This document shows positions 52,643 to 60,703 of a stretch of DNA of 64,000 nucleotides, piece after piece. The translations under genes were made by a program, and so were the position numbers. How positions within the stretch are numbered: position 1 is the first letter of the stretch; each line of letters starts with the position of its first letter. Source of the stretch: Proteiniclasticum sp. (GTDB lineage: Bacteria; Bacillota; Clostridia; Clostridiales; Clostridiaceae); assembly GCF_003514505.1 (NCBI RefSeq), contig NZ_DOPX01000017.1, positions 1-64,000 of the forward strand, in the 5' to 3' direction. Under the pieces are notes generated by a model. That model worked only from the letters and a program-made list of their open reading frames with translations, made no database searches and had not been told where the DNA came from.

Positions 52643-54004
52643 CTAGGCTTCTCCCCGGTGACAAGGTGAAAGAAGATCGTTGACCTTCTTTACCGGATTG
52701 AAGGTGGAAAGGGGCACCTCCACAAAGATGGTATTCCATCTGTCCATGGCCCCATTCCAGAGTCCTGGGTGCTCCAGAGCTTTGATGGGCTTTCCTTGAT
52801 GGCTTTTATTCGCAATGAAGTATCTGTCCTCATTCACAAACTGAAGAAGATCAAACTTCTCTCCTTTATAGTCTCTCACAAAGCACACCAGATCCACAGG
52901 ATTGAAAAACTCAGACGTTTCAAAAAGCTTCCTCTGATCCTCCTTTGAAAAGTCCACTTCACTCTTTTCACAGATCTGAAGATCCGAGTAGTCCCCTTGA
53001 TCGAGCACAAAGGGTCCCCCACCAGGTTCACCCTGGTTTTTCACCACACCGCAGACCCGAAGGGGCCGGTGTAACAGCTCTACTATTTTCTCTTTGGTCA
53101 GTTCCCCTTTATAGGAAATATGCAGCTCATTCAGAAGAAACGCTCCAACTTCCTGAAGATCTGCCTCATCTTCCAAGAGCTTCACAAGATACTCATCGAT
53201 TCTTTTCTTCATCGCATATCCGATGGAAGCCAGTTTCTTCTTCGAAAGGACGGTATCCCCGAGAAAAGCTCTATGACAGACATTGTCAATGTTCTTGATG
53301 AAGATCACATCCGCCTCCAGATCGTTGAGGTTTTCAATGAGGGCTCCATGGCCGCCAGGTCTATAAAGATGCTCTCCATTTTCCAGCAGAAAGGGCTTGT
53401 TCTCCATATCCACTGCCACGGTGTCCGTGGAAGGCTTCTGGAATGAATGGGTCAGCTCCACGGACATCCCGCTCTTTGCCACCTCTTCCCGAAAGGCCAA
53501 AAAGAGTCCTTCATGGTTTGGGGAGATGGTGAAGTGAAGCTTCAGACTCTCAGGATTCAGATACTTCTCTCCTTCATAGAGATGCTCTTCAATGGGCATG
53601 GATGAAAAATGCTCATAGCGGTTCGTCTTGATGAAGGCTTTGGGGTATTCCCCATACTTCATCTCAAAAAGAAGATGCCTTATGATTCTCTTTCGGTCCT
53701 CTTCCTTCTCCTTTTGTAGATACTTCTCTTGAAGCACTCCTTCAAGATCCTCATAAAAAGGAAACTCTTCCAGATGTTCGAAAAACTCAGATATGGCCTC
53801 TGTCTCTTTGCCCTCATCCAGATACCGATAAAGATCCTCAAACATTCTGGTGGCAGCGCCGCTGGCCGGCACAAACTTCACACAGTGAAGATCAAGATAC
53901 TCCTCTGTGATTTCATTTGACATCGTCAGATGCTCCCGGGTCACCGGGGACACAATACGTACATACTTTGTTCCAGCTTCAAATTTCTCCAAATATTCTC
54001 TCAC
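52643..54004 (-). CDS. DUF4301-family protein, unknown function
   Basis: A 453-residue soluble protein that I assign to DUF4301 from its overall pattern: F-V-P-A-S-G-A-A-T-R-M-F near residue 30, F-H-F-T-I-S-P-N-H type segment near 155, and R-P-G-G-H-G-A-L-I-E-N-L (about 228-239). The R-P-G-G-H-G-A motif and the paired D-V-I-F-I-K-N-I-D-N-V resemble sugar-nucleotidyltransferase-like loops, but no activity is established. The GTG at 54004 is chosen because GGAGG lies 5 nt before it. It is a single-gene unit between two paralogous oxidoreductases. Members are better known in Bacteroidota. Confidence 0.75.
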   Translation of the reverse strand: MREYLEKFEAGTKYVRIVSPVTREHLTMSNEITEEYLDLHCVKFVPASGAATRMFEDLYRYLDEGKETEAISEFFEHLEEFPFYEDLEGVLQEKYLQKEKEEDRKRIIRHLLFEMKYGEYPKAFIKTNRYEHFSSMPIEEHLYEGEKYLNPESLKLHFTISPNHEGLFLAFREEVAKSGMSVELTHSFQKPSTDTVAVDMENKPFLLENGEHLYRPGGHGALIENLNDLEADVIFIKNIDNVCHRAFLGDTVLSKKKLASIGYAMKKRIDEYLVKLLEDEADLQEVGAFLLNELHISYKGELTKEKIVELLHRPLRVCGVVKNQGEPGGGPFVLDQGDYSDLQICEKSEVDFSKEDQRKLFETSEFFNPVDLVCFVRDYKGEKFDLLQFVNEDRYFIANKSHQGKPIKALEHPGLWNGAMDRWNTIFVEVPLSTFNPVKKVNDLLSPCHRGEA

Positions 54005-54205
54005 AAGATCCTCCAAATGCACTTCTTTTTATCGTTCTTGTTTTATTATACAAGAGAATCCCCTTAGAAACTGCACCAAAAATGTATCTTCAGAGTTTCT
54101 CAGAACTTCCTGATTCTCATTCCGATATCATCTGATTCTATGAAGATTTCTTGATAAATATCAAAATACACTTTCTATATGGATTTATTTTCTAAGTAGA
54201 AATGC

Positions 54206-55162
54206 TTATTTGTAGATGTTCCAAAGGATCCTGTCCATGACCCGAGCCTGAAGAAGACTCTCTAAAAGGGAGATAAGAGGCCTAGACTTCCCTAAAACAG
54301 CCTTTGAGAAATCCTCCACTTCCAAAGTGTACCGGTGACAGCCAGGTACAGAAATATCCTCCACCTGATTCTTATGATAAAGGGTAAGGTCTCCCGCTTC
54401 TTCCAGGAAGGTATCGGGAATCACCAGCCTTCCTTCTGTACCGAGGATCTCACTGGAGTTTACCCCATAGGCATTGAACCCGCAGTGAAGAGACGCCGTG
54501 ACCCCATTTTTATACGTTAAAAGCACCGAGGTCTCAATGTCTACCCCATCTTCCATGACGGAGGATACTGCAATCCCCTGCGGCTCTTCTTTCAGAAGAA
54601 GATTTGCAAAGCTCACGGGGTAACACCCCACATCATACAGCGCTCCTCCCCCCAGCTCCTTCTTCATTTTGATGGTATTGGGCCGGTTCAGGTAAAACCG
54701 GAACGAGGAGTCGATATGACGGATTTCTCCTAAGACCCCACTTTGTACAAGCTCCAGAACCTTCCTGATTCTATGGGTGTAGCGGTACATGAAGGCCTCC
54801 ATGAGAAGAACACCATACTTTTCGCTGGTCTCTGTCATGTCCTTCACCTCTTTCTCTGACAATGCCAAAGGCTTTTCACATAGGACATGCTTTCCTTTCT
54901 CCATGGCTTTTACTGCCCACTCCTTATGGAGAGCATTGGGCAGCGGAATATACACCGCTTGAATGTGCTCATCCTCCAGAAGCTCCTCATAGGTTTCATA
55001 AACCCTCTCAAAAGGAAAAAGGCTCCTTGCCTCTTCCCGTTTTTCGGCATCTCTGGAGGCTATGCCATAAAGCCTTGCAGAAGGCGCTTCCAGTAGCGCT
55101 GGAATCACCTCATTTTTCGCAATCCTTGCATAACCCAGTATGCCCCAATGGATCTGTTTCAC
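54206..55162 (-). CDS. Gfo/Idh/MocA-family NAD(P)-dependent oxidoreductase (copy 2)
   Basis: A 318-residue paralogue of the 51474-52424 gene. It shares G-I-L-G-Y-A-x-I-A-K, Y-I-P-L-P-N-x-L-H-K-E-W, C-E-K-P-L, E-x-F-M-Y-R-Y-T and G-G-G-A-L-Y-D-V-G with it. The start is GTG with GGAG about 9 nt upstream. The pair may act on different sugars or have redundant roles. No dedicated transporter or kinase is adjacent to suggest a substrate. Confidence 0.9.
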   Translation of the reverse strand: MKQIHWGILGYARIAKNEVIPALLEAPSARLYGIASRDAEKREEARSLFPFERVYETYEELLEDEHIQAVYIPLPNALHKEWAVKAMEKGKHVLCEKPLALSEKEVKDMTETSEKYGVLLMEAFMYRYTHRIRKVLELVQSGVLGEIRHIDSSFRFYLNRPNTIKMKKELGGGALYDVGCYPVSFANLLLKEEPQGIAVSSVMEDGVDIETSVLLTYKNGVTASLHCGFNAYGVNSSEILGTEGRLVIPDTFLEEAGDLTLYHKNQVEDISVPGCHRYTLEVEDFSKAVLGKSRPLISLLESLLQARVMDRILWNIYK

Positions 55163-55381
55163 TTACTACCACTCCCCTTTTTCATTTATGGACCTATGAT
55201 CGGATCTCATCTACATGTTTGTTGTGTAGTTGTCACTTTCACGGACTTCTTTCACACTTCCAGTGTATCACAGGTATGGTTCCTCTTTTCTTGACGAGAT
55301 CCTCAAAAAAAGAAGGACACCTTTTGCTTTGTGCCCTTGCTTTAATCCTTCTTGAATCTACTACTCTTCTACATCCATGAT

Positions 55382-56287
55382 TTAGCTCTTCTCCACATCC
55401 GGCACCAGAACTTTCAGATGCCCTTCCAGCACCTCCACGGTAAAGGGCACCTTAGGTCCCTTTTCTCCGTCCAGATCGCTCTCGTAATGCTCCTCGCCTA
55501 AGGGCGCCACCTTCATTTTTCTTGTGGAAAAATACGTCAGGTGATCTGACGACACCACATCTCCTTTTAGAAAATCTGGCAGAATTTTCGCCGTATCGAG
55601 AAGGCTCAAGTCTTCTATAAGGAGTACATGAAGCTTTCCATCCTCCAGGGTCGCCTCGGGAAAAATTCCCTCAAAGCCTCCCAAAGATCCGGATAAGGAA
55701 CCCACAACAGCCGTGAGCTCTCCTTGGAACACCTCTTCTCTGCTGTCGATCTTCAGCTGAATCTTCTCTTTCTCCAGAAGTTTTTTCAGGCCAGCCAGAA
55801 GATACGCCAAAGGTCCAAGTTTTGATTTCTCATCCGGAGTCACCTGATGGATACTCTCCGGAACTCTGCCCAGTGCAAATCCACTGGCAAAGTACCGGTC
55901 TCCAGCCTTTGCAACATCGATGGGCCGCTTGATTCCTCCGGAAAGCACCTTGACGGCTTCTTCAGGATCCAGAGGGATCTTAAGAGCCCGTGCCAGATCG
56001 TTGACGGTGCCAAGGGGAATGATGCCTAAAGCTGGCCTCACCTTATGGTCTGAAAGACCATTGACAACCTCATGGACCGTACCGTCTCCGCCCATGGAGA
56101 CCACCAAAGAGACTCCTTCTTTTGAAGCTTCCTTGGCAAAACCCGCAGCATCCCCTGCTCCCTTTGTTTCCTTCACTTCCACTTCTTCATAGACTTTTTT
56201 AAGCTCCTTCACCGCTTCTTCCTCATAGGCTTTCGCCTGCTCTTTTCCGGATGAAGGATTGACAATGAGTACTGCCTTATTCTTCAT
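55382..56287 (-). CDS. Diacylglycerol kinase-family lipid kinase (YegS/DgkB/BmrU type)
   Basis: A 301-residue kinase. The N-terminal N-P-S-S-G-K (about residues 10-15), the ATP/metal loop M-G-G-D-G-T-V-H-E (about 65-73) and G-T-V-N-D-L-A-R (about 97-104) are the complete signature of this family. In Gram-positives DgkB recycles diacylglycerol released by lipoteichoic-acid synthesis, which fits the MdoB/LtaS-like gene 4.4 kb away, although they are not in one operon. The ATG follows GAGGAGAGG. Confidence 0.9.
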   Translation of the reverse strand: MKNKAVLIVNPSSGKEQAKAYEEEAVKELKKVYEEVEVKETKGAGDAAGFAKEASKEGVSLVVSMGGDGTVHEVVNGLSDHKVRPALGIIPLGTVNDLARALKIPLDPEEAVKVLSGGIKRPIDVAKAGDRYFASGFALGRVPESIHQVTPDEKSKLGPLAYLLAGLKKLLEKEKIQLKIDSREEVFQGELTAVVGSLSGSLGGFEGIFPEATLEDGKLHVLLIEDLSLLDTAKILPDFLKGDVVSSDHLTYFSTRKMKVAPLGEEHYESDLDGEKGPKVPFTVEVLEGHLKVLVPDVEKS

Positions 56288-56439
56288 AGTATCCTCTCCT
56301 CTTTCTCACACGCAATCATCCATGAGAGTCCTCATGCTAAAGGTCTCCCCAAAAAACTGCATACTGATGATAGTAGTATAAGAAACTTCTGTGTAACGGC
56401 TGTGAACTCATAAAAAACAAATATTGAAAAGAGAAGCCA

Positions 56440-56493
56440 AAAGAAACGCTCGACGTAGAAAGGGCTGATCTCCCCTTTCTACGTCGAGCATTT
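56440..56493 (-). terminator. Strong intrinsic terminator of the AAA ATPase gene
   Basis: A 17-bp perfect stem (GCTCGACGTAGAAAGGG and its complement; arms at 56448-56464 and 56473-56489) with an 8-nt loop and T-rich flanks on the minus strand. Among the longest perfect hairpins in the window. Confidence 0.85.
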
Positions 56494-56522
56494 CTTCGAA
56501 AACCAGAAGCTCAAAGTCTTCT

Positions 56523-57689
56523 CTACATCTGACTCTTCAGATGGCTAAGAAGTTCATAAAACTGACTCTTAAGAGGTGCTGTACCCGGAAGAGTGCCACT
56601 TCTATAGATGTCGCTCTTCTTCAGGTCATTTCTCGTTAAAAGCTCCGCGAGATTTCTCACCTCAATTCCAGCTTCGTAATGGAGAAGATAGATTCCGTCA
56701 TTTCGTTCCATCTCATCCAGAAGATCCGGATCCAATGTAGTGGCAAGGAGGCACGCTCCTTTTCGGTTCACTTCAGAATTTCCAAAAAGACGTAAAAGAG
56801 CAATGGCTTTGTCTCTTGACATTTCTCTCCCCAGACCGTCTACCAAAAGATAGCCTCCATGTTTCAGCACCTGGGAGGCCATATGGAGAAGCACGGTGCT
56901 TCTCATGAGGCCCGGTGATATGTACCTTTTCAGCTCTTTCTCCTCCTTGAGAAAGAACGGGTCCAGATCATAGAACTTCAACTGGATTCCCTTCACTCCC
57001 CTCACTTCATCCACAGCATCCAAGCGGATCTCCTCAATCTGAGGGGCTGTATACTTTAATAGAGTCTTGTCCACAGAGAAAAAATTCTGAAGAAGCTCTT
57101 CTTCTGATAAGCGGATGAGATCCAGGTGAAGCATTCCACAGGTCTCTTCTTTATAAATATCTTTTGCAATGCTCACATCTACAGGCAGTTCTTCGGCCTT
57201 TCCTTTCCGTGTGAGGACCGGTTCCTCTGCCTCAAAGGCGAAGAGATTTTTTCTCGATCGGATCTTCGAAGGCTCCTTCTCATAGAGCGCTTCGTATTCA
57301 ATGATGAACTTGCTCTCCTCTTCAAAGAAAGCCACATCTTTTCGGATGGTGGACACCAGCTTATAGAGCCTCTCCGATTTCCCCATAAAATATGTTTCCA
57401 GATGAAAGCGTTCTCCAATACCAACGCCATCTAGAACCATCGCATTTCTAATAAGAGACAGAGGCATGCCTTCCAGCATACGCATGGCAAAGGAAATCAT
57501 CTCTATGGTGGGAGATTTTCCTGATGTGTTGTCTCCAATAAACATCAGGGTGCTGTTCTGATAGACCCTGGGAAGCAGCTCATAAAGGGGACTGTTTTCT
57601 TTTACTACCCTTTGCCTGGCGACAAATTCCAGCTCCAGAGGAGTCTTGTAGGCCTTAAGGCCTTCTATCTTAAGTTTGAGGAGTCTCAT
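56523..57689 (-). CDS. Stand-alone AAA-type (AAA_15/AAA_21-like) ATPase
   Basis: A 388-residue SMC/ABC-like ATPase. The Walker A loop F-I-G-D-N-T-S-G-K-S (about residues 50-59) is intact, followed unusually by Pro. Near residue 265, L-M-R-S-T-V-L-L-H occupies the signature position, and the Walker B strand reads L-L-V-D-G-L-G-R-E, where most relatives have D-E; the catalytic Glu appears replaced by Gly. The ATG at 57689 is chosen because AAAGG is 9 nt upstream. Such proteins often belong to anti-phage modules with a nuclease partner, but no partner gene is adjacent. A structured leader precedes it. Confidence 0.7.
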   Translation of the reverse strand: MRLLKLKIEGLKAYKTPLELEFVARQRVVKENSPLYELLPRVYQNSTLMFIGDNTSGKSPTIEMISFAMRMLEGMPLSLIRNAMVLDGVGIGERFHLETYFMGKSERLYKLVSTIRKDVAFFEEESKFIIEYEALYEKEPSKIRSRKNLFAFEAEEPVLTRKGKAEELPVDVSIAKDIYKEETCGMLHLDLIRLSEEELLQNFFSVDKTLLKYTAPQIEEIRLDAVDEVRGVKGIQLKFYDLDPFFLKEEKELKRYISPGLMRSTVLLHMASQVLKHGGYLLVDGLGREMSRDKAIALLRLFGNSEVNRKGACLLATTLDPDLLDEMERNDGIYLLHYEAGIEVRNLAELLTRNDLKKSDIYRSGTLPGTAPLKSQFYELLSHLKSQM

Positions 57690-57810
57690 GTTCTTCATCC
57701 TTTATTCTTTATTCTTTTGTTTCATTCTCGCTGGACCTTGGTCCCACGTCTTTTTTCTGCAGCGAACCATGGATCCAGCAATTTTTTAGCAGCTTCGCTT
57801 TGAAGAAGTC

Positions 57811-57833
57811 AAAAAACAGATGCACCGCATCTG
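57811..57833 (-). terminator. Terminator-like hairpin inside the AAA ATPase leader
   Basis: On the minus strand CAGATGC-GGT-GCATCTG is followed directly by TTTTTT. It lies about 200 nt after the predicted transcription start and about 120 nt before the ATPase start codon, the arrangement expected of an attenuator or of a small RNA 3' end. Confidence 0.6.
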
Positions 57834-58037
57834 CTTATATTTTCTATCATGTTCTTCTGTACCTTTAAACGCTGGGTTTCTTTAAAAGAAGTCTCCCAGC
57901 CCCAAACACTCCTTCCTTCTGCATTGTACTTTTTGATTTTTCGAGGCATCTCCTATAAAGGCTCCACATGAAGATCCTACCACTGATTCCCCCTAAAATT
58001 GCTCTTTACAGGACTTCAGAGGGATGACTGTACCTCT

Positions 58038-58068
58038 ATTATACTATAAATACGTTTAATCGTTTACA
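58038..58068 (-). promoter_or_regulatory. Promoter with overlapping cre-like site
   Basis: On the minus strand: TATAAT (58038-58043), with TGTAAACGATTAAACG (58053-58068) over the -35 region. The latter agrees with the first half of the CcpA cre consensus (TGTAAnCG) but the second half is imperfect. No good -35 hexamer at 17 bp. Confidence 0.35.
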
Positions 58069-58284
58069 TCAACTAAAAAATTTACCAATACCACAGAAAT
58101 ACTGCTCTATTTTTTATTCTCTTTTAAAATTCTGCTGGAATAAATTTCCACACACTTGCATTTTTAAAGATTTAAACTCCATAGACTCATAAGGCCCCAC
58201 TCAAACAGAATAAACAAAAATAGCAGGAGCAAAGAACCATCCATATGATCTTTTTGAACTTGCATGAAACTGCTTTCTTGAACT

Positions 58285-58333
58285 TAAAAAAGGATCCCAG
58301 GAAGCTTTCAGTAAAGCTCCAGGGAATCCTTCT
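58285..58333 (-). terminator. Intrinsic terminator of the oxamate/carbamate kinase operon
   Basis: On the minus strand a 20-bp imperfect stem (AGGATTCCCTGGAGCTTT pairing with AAAGCTTCCTGGGATCCT), followed by TTTTTT. It is about 27 bp after the carbamate kinase stop. Confidence 0.85.
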
Positions 58334-58359
58334 TTTATTTCTTTCTATGTCCTTTAGGT

Positions 58360-59277
58360 CTACTTCTCGCTGATGTAGATGATGGTGCCGCTTTTCCCAA
58401 CCAGAGCGTCATTGGCTCTTTCTAGAGAACCGATGATGGCTTTTCTGTCCTTTCCAGACTGAGCAAAGGCCACACCTGTGAGCACCTTAGGGAGCATGCT
58501 TCCAGGTGGGAACTGTCCTTCCTCTGCATAGCGCAGGGCCTCTTCCACATGCATGCTGGAGAGATTTTCCTGGTTTTTCTTGCCAAAATTGATGGCTACC
58601 CGGTCTACTCCAGTGAGCATGAACATGAAATCACAATCGGAAAGCTCTGCAAGCTTTCCACTGGAAAGGTCCTTGTCGATGACCCCTTCCAGTCCTTCAT
58701 ATCCATTTACTGTCTTCTTTACCGGAATTCCGCCGCCTCCTACGGAGATGACGATGTGTCCTGCGGACAGAAGCACCTTCACAGACTCCTTCTCCACAAT
58801 GTCCACGGGCTTTGGTGAAGGCACCACTCTTCGGTAGCCTCTTCCTGAATCTTCCACAAAAGGATACCCGATGGCGTCTTCCTGAGCCTTGGCCTCCTCA
58901 TAGGTCATGAAACGTCCGATGGGCTTCTGAGGATTCTTGAAGGCCTCATCTTTCTCATCCACCACCACCTGGGTGACCACTGAGACCACTTCTCTTTCAA
59001 TGCCTCTAGATAAAAGCTCTGTCTTTAGGGCATTCTGCAGATGATAGCCGATATACCCTTGGCTCATGGCGGTGCACTCGGTAAGAGGCATCTCTTCCTT
59101 CGCCATGGCATCATGGATCATCCCCACCTGAGGACCATTTCCATGGGAAATGATCACTTCGTGTCCCTTTTCAATCAGATCTGAAATGGATCTGGACGCT
59201 TCTTTCAGCGCTTCCTTCTGTTCTTTCCAGGAATTTCCCAGGGCGTTTCCGCCCAGGGCAATCAGTATTCTACTCAT
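58360..59277 (-). CDS. Carbamate kinase, AllK/ArcC-type
   Basis: A 305-residue kinase that makes ATP from carbamoyl phosphate and ADP, releasing ammonia and CO2. The N-terminal A-L-G-G-N-A-L-G, S-H-G-N-G-P-Q-V-G and V-S-V-G-G-G-G-I-P-V (about residues 205-214) are the family signatures. The ATG (MSRILI) is 8 nt after AAAGGAG and overlaps the DUF1116 stop by 8 bp. Being last in the fdrA operon, with no arcA or arcB, it is the equivalent of E. coli AllK (YbcF) rather than of arginine-deiminase-pathway ArcC. Confidence 0.94.
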   Translation of the reverse strand: MSRILIALGGNALGNSWKEQKEALKEASRSISDLIEKGHEVIISHGNGPQVGMIHDAMAKEEMPLTECTAMSQGYIGYHLQNALKTELLSRGIEREVVSVVTQVVVDEKDEAFKNPQKPIGRFMTYEEAKAQEDAIGYPFVEDSGRGYRRVVPSPKPVDIVEKESVKVLLSAGHIVISVGGGGIPVKKTVNGYEGLEGVIDKDLSSGKLAELSDCDFMFMLTGVDRVAINFGKKNQENLSSMHVEEALRYAEEGQFPPGSMLPKVLTGVAFAQSGKDRKAIIGSLERANDALVGKSGTIIYISEK

Positions 59278-60700
59278 TCGCGTTGCTCCTTTTTTCTGCC
59301 AGAGCCAGAAGAGCTTTCTTGAAGCAGTCCATTGGCGGACTGACAAGACCTGCACCTACCTGACCGATACCGGCTACTTTATGGGCCATTCCTGTATTGA
59401 TGATGGGAAGAGTGCCTGTGGCGATGACCTTCAGGACATCGATGCCGATGGCAGATCCTCTGAAATCCAGCGTAGGAATGGAGAAGTTTGTATTCTCAGA
59501 TGTGGTGATGGTGTACATCTTTTCGCTGTAGGCAATGGCGTCCGCCACGGTTCCACCTACAAACTGCACGATGGCAGGAGATCCGCCCATGGCAAATCCG
59601 CCGATGCCCATGGTTTCTGTGATGGTGCTGTCCCCGATGTCAGGGTTTGCATCGTCTTCGGTGAAGCCTGGGAAAAGAAGTCCCTTGATTTTGTCTGCAG
59701 GTGCAGTAAACCAGGTTTCCTTGCCAAGACCGCTGATTCTGATGCCAAAATCCACACCATTACGGGCCATGGTTGTGACCACAGTGGATCCTTCCACATG
59801 CTGGGCTGCATCTGTAGCTGCCTTACAAGCCGCCATGGAAAGATTCAGGAAGTAGTGGTCATTGCCTTTCATGAACTCCACACATCTGGCGATGGCCTTC
59901 TTGTCTTCCTCCAGGAGGAAGAAGTACGAGGAGATCTCACGGAAGAACAGACTGGTGGCTGCCTTGTTTCTGTTATGGCACTCATCTCCCATATGCACCG
60001 CCTGGGAAATGAGGCTCTTGATGTCTACGCCGTCTCCCTTTAATGCTAGAGCTTTCTTCATGATGGGCGCAAACTCTTCGCGGATCCACTTGAGCCTCTT
60101 GATGACGCTCTCGTCATAGGCGCCATATCGAAGCACCTTGCCAAGACCTTCATTGACACTGCAGAAGGACACGTTGCCATGGGTCATGTCTTTTACCACA
60201 TGCACGGGCATGTGAGGAGAAAGAACGCCAGCCATGGGACCTACCGCACTATGTTCGTTGCAAGGAGAGAACTTGATGATGCCGGACTCAATGAGCTTCA
60301 CCGCTTCCTCTTCATTCTTTGCCCTGTCTTCAAAAATAAGAGCTCCGATGACGGCACCCTTCATGGGCCCGCACATTCTCTCCCAGGAAATAGGAGGACC
60401 TGCATGGAGGATGGTGTTTTCATCCATACCAGGCACCACATCAATGGCTTCCGCCATATCGATGAGGACGCCATGGGAAGCCTTCATGATGTTTACCACC
60501 TTCTCATTGGCTTCCTTCACCTTCTCATCCTTCTCCAGCACTTCCAGTGCTCTAATAAGAGACACATCTCCACCGGCAGGTGGCTTCCAGGCCACATGGA
60601 CCACATCTCTTTCCTGAAGCTTCAGATCTTCAATAAATGTTTTTGCACCAATATTTACTACCTTCAGTTCACTCTGAAGAAGCTTACTCATTTCACTCAT
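59270..60700 (-). CDS. allG: DUF1116 protein, AllG (YlbE) subunit of oxamate carbamoyltransferase
   Basis: A 476-residue DUF1116 protein. Recognisable segments include W-K-P-P-A-G-G-D (about residues 38-45), G-P-P-I-S-W-E-R-M-C-G-P-M (about 104-116) and M-G-G-S-P-A-I-V-Q-F-V-G-G near residue 383. In E. coli AllF, AllG and AllH (formerly FdrA, YlbE, YlbF) were reported together to form oxamate carbamoyltransferase, which converts oxalurate and phosphate to oxamate and carbamoyl phosphate. All three, in the expected proximity, are present here. It starts 3 bp after the FdrA stop. Confidence 0.9.
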   Translation of the reverse strand: MSEMSKLLQSELKVVNIGAKTFIEDLKLQERDVVHVAWKPPAGGDVSLIRALEVLEKDEKVKEANEKVVNIMKASHGVLIDMAEAIDVVPGMDENTILHAGPPISWERMCGPMKGAVIGALIFEDRAKNEEEAVKLIESGIIKFSPCNEHSAVGPMAGVLSPHMPVHVVKDMTHGNVSFCSVNEGLGKVLRYGAYDESVIKRLKWIREEFAPIMKKALALKGDGVDIKSLISQAVHMGDECHNRNKAATSLFFREISSYFFLLEEDKKAIARCVEFMKGNDHYFLNLSMAACKAATDAAQHVEGSTVVTTMARNGVDFGIRISGLGKETWFTAPADKIKGLLFPGFTEDDANPDIGDSTITETMGIGGFAMGGSPAIVQFVGGTVADAIAYSEKMYTITTSENTNFSIPTLDFRGSAIGIDVLKVIATGTLPIINTGMAHKVAGIGQVGAGLVSPPMDCFKKALLALAEKRSNANE

Positions 60701-60703
60701 TCT

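Larger units (their letters stand above)
57690..58359. other. Long intergenic region: leader of the AAA ATPase gene
   Basis: About 670 bp without a credible gene. On the minus strand it holds a -10 (TATAAT, 58038-58043) with a cre-like sequence upstream, a hairpin GCTGGG ... CCCAGC (57871-57900), a terminator-like hairpin (57811-57833), and a GGACC-TT-GGTCC hairpin (57733-57744) near the coding start. At its right end is the terminator of the carbamate kinase operon. Confidence 0.6.

Noticed and set aside
54151..54164. Palindrome TTGATA-AA-TATCAA between the DUF4301 gene and the second Gfo/Idh gene
   Set aside because: Short, AT-only-rich arms in AT-rich DNA; no conserved partner copies or promoter arrangement to support an operator.
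57721..57780. T-box riboswitch (GTGGGACCAAGGTCC on the minus strand recalled the T-box core)
   Set aside because: The conserved T-box sequence AGGGTGGNACCGCG is not present, there is no AGTA/stem I pattern, and the downstream gene is not an aminoacyl-tRNA synthetase or amino-acid gene.
58360..59277. ArcC of the arginine deiminase pathway
   Set aside because: No arcA, arcB or arcD is present, and the gene overlaps DUF1116 in an fdrA operon, which indicates the AllK-type role.
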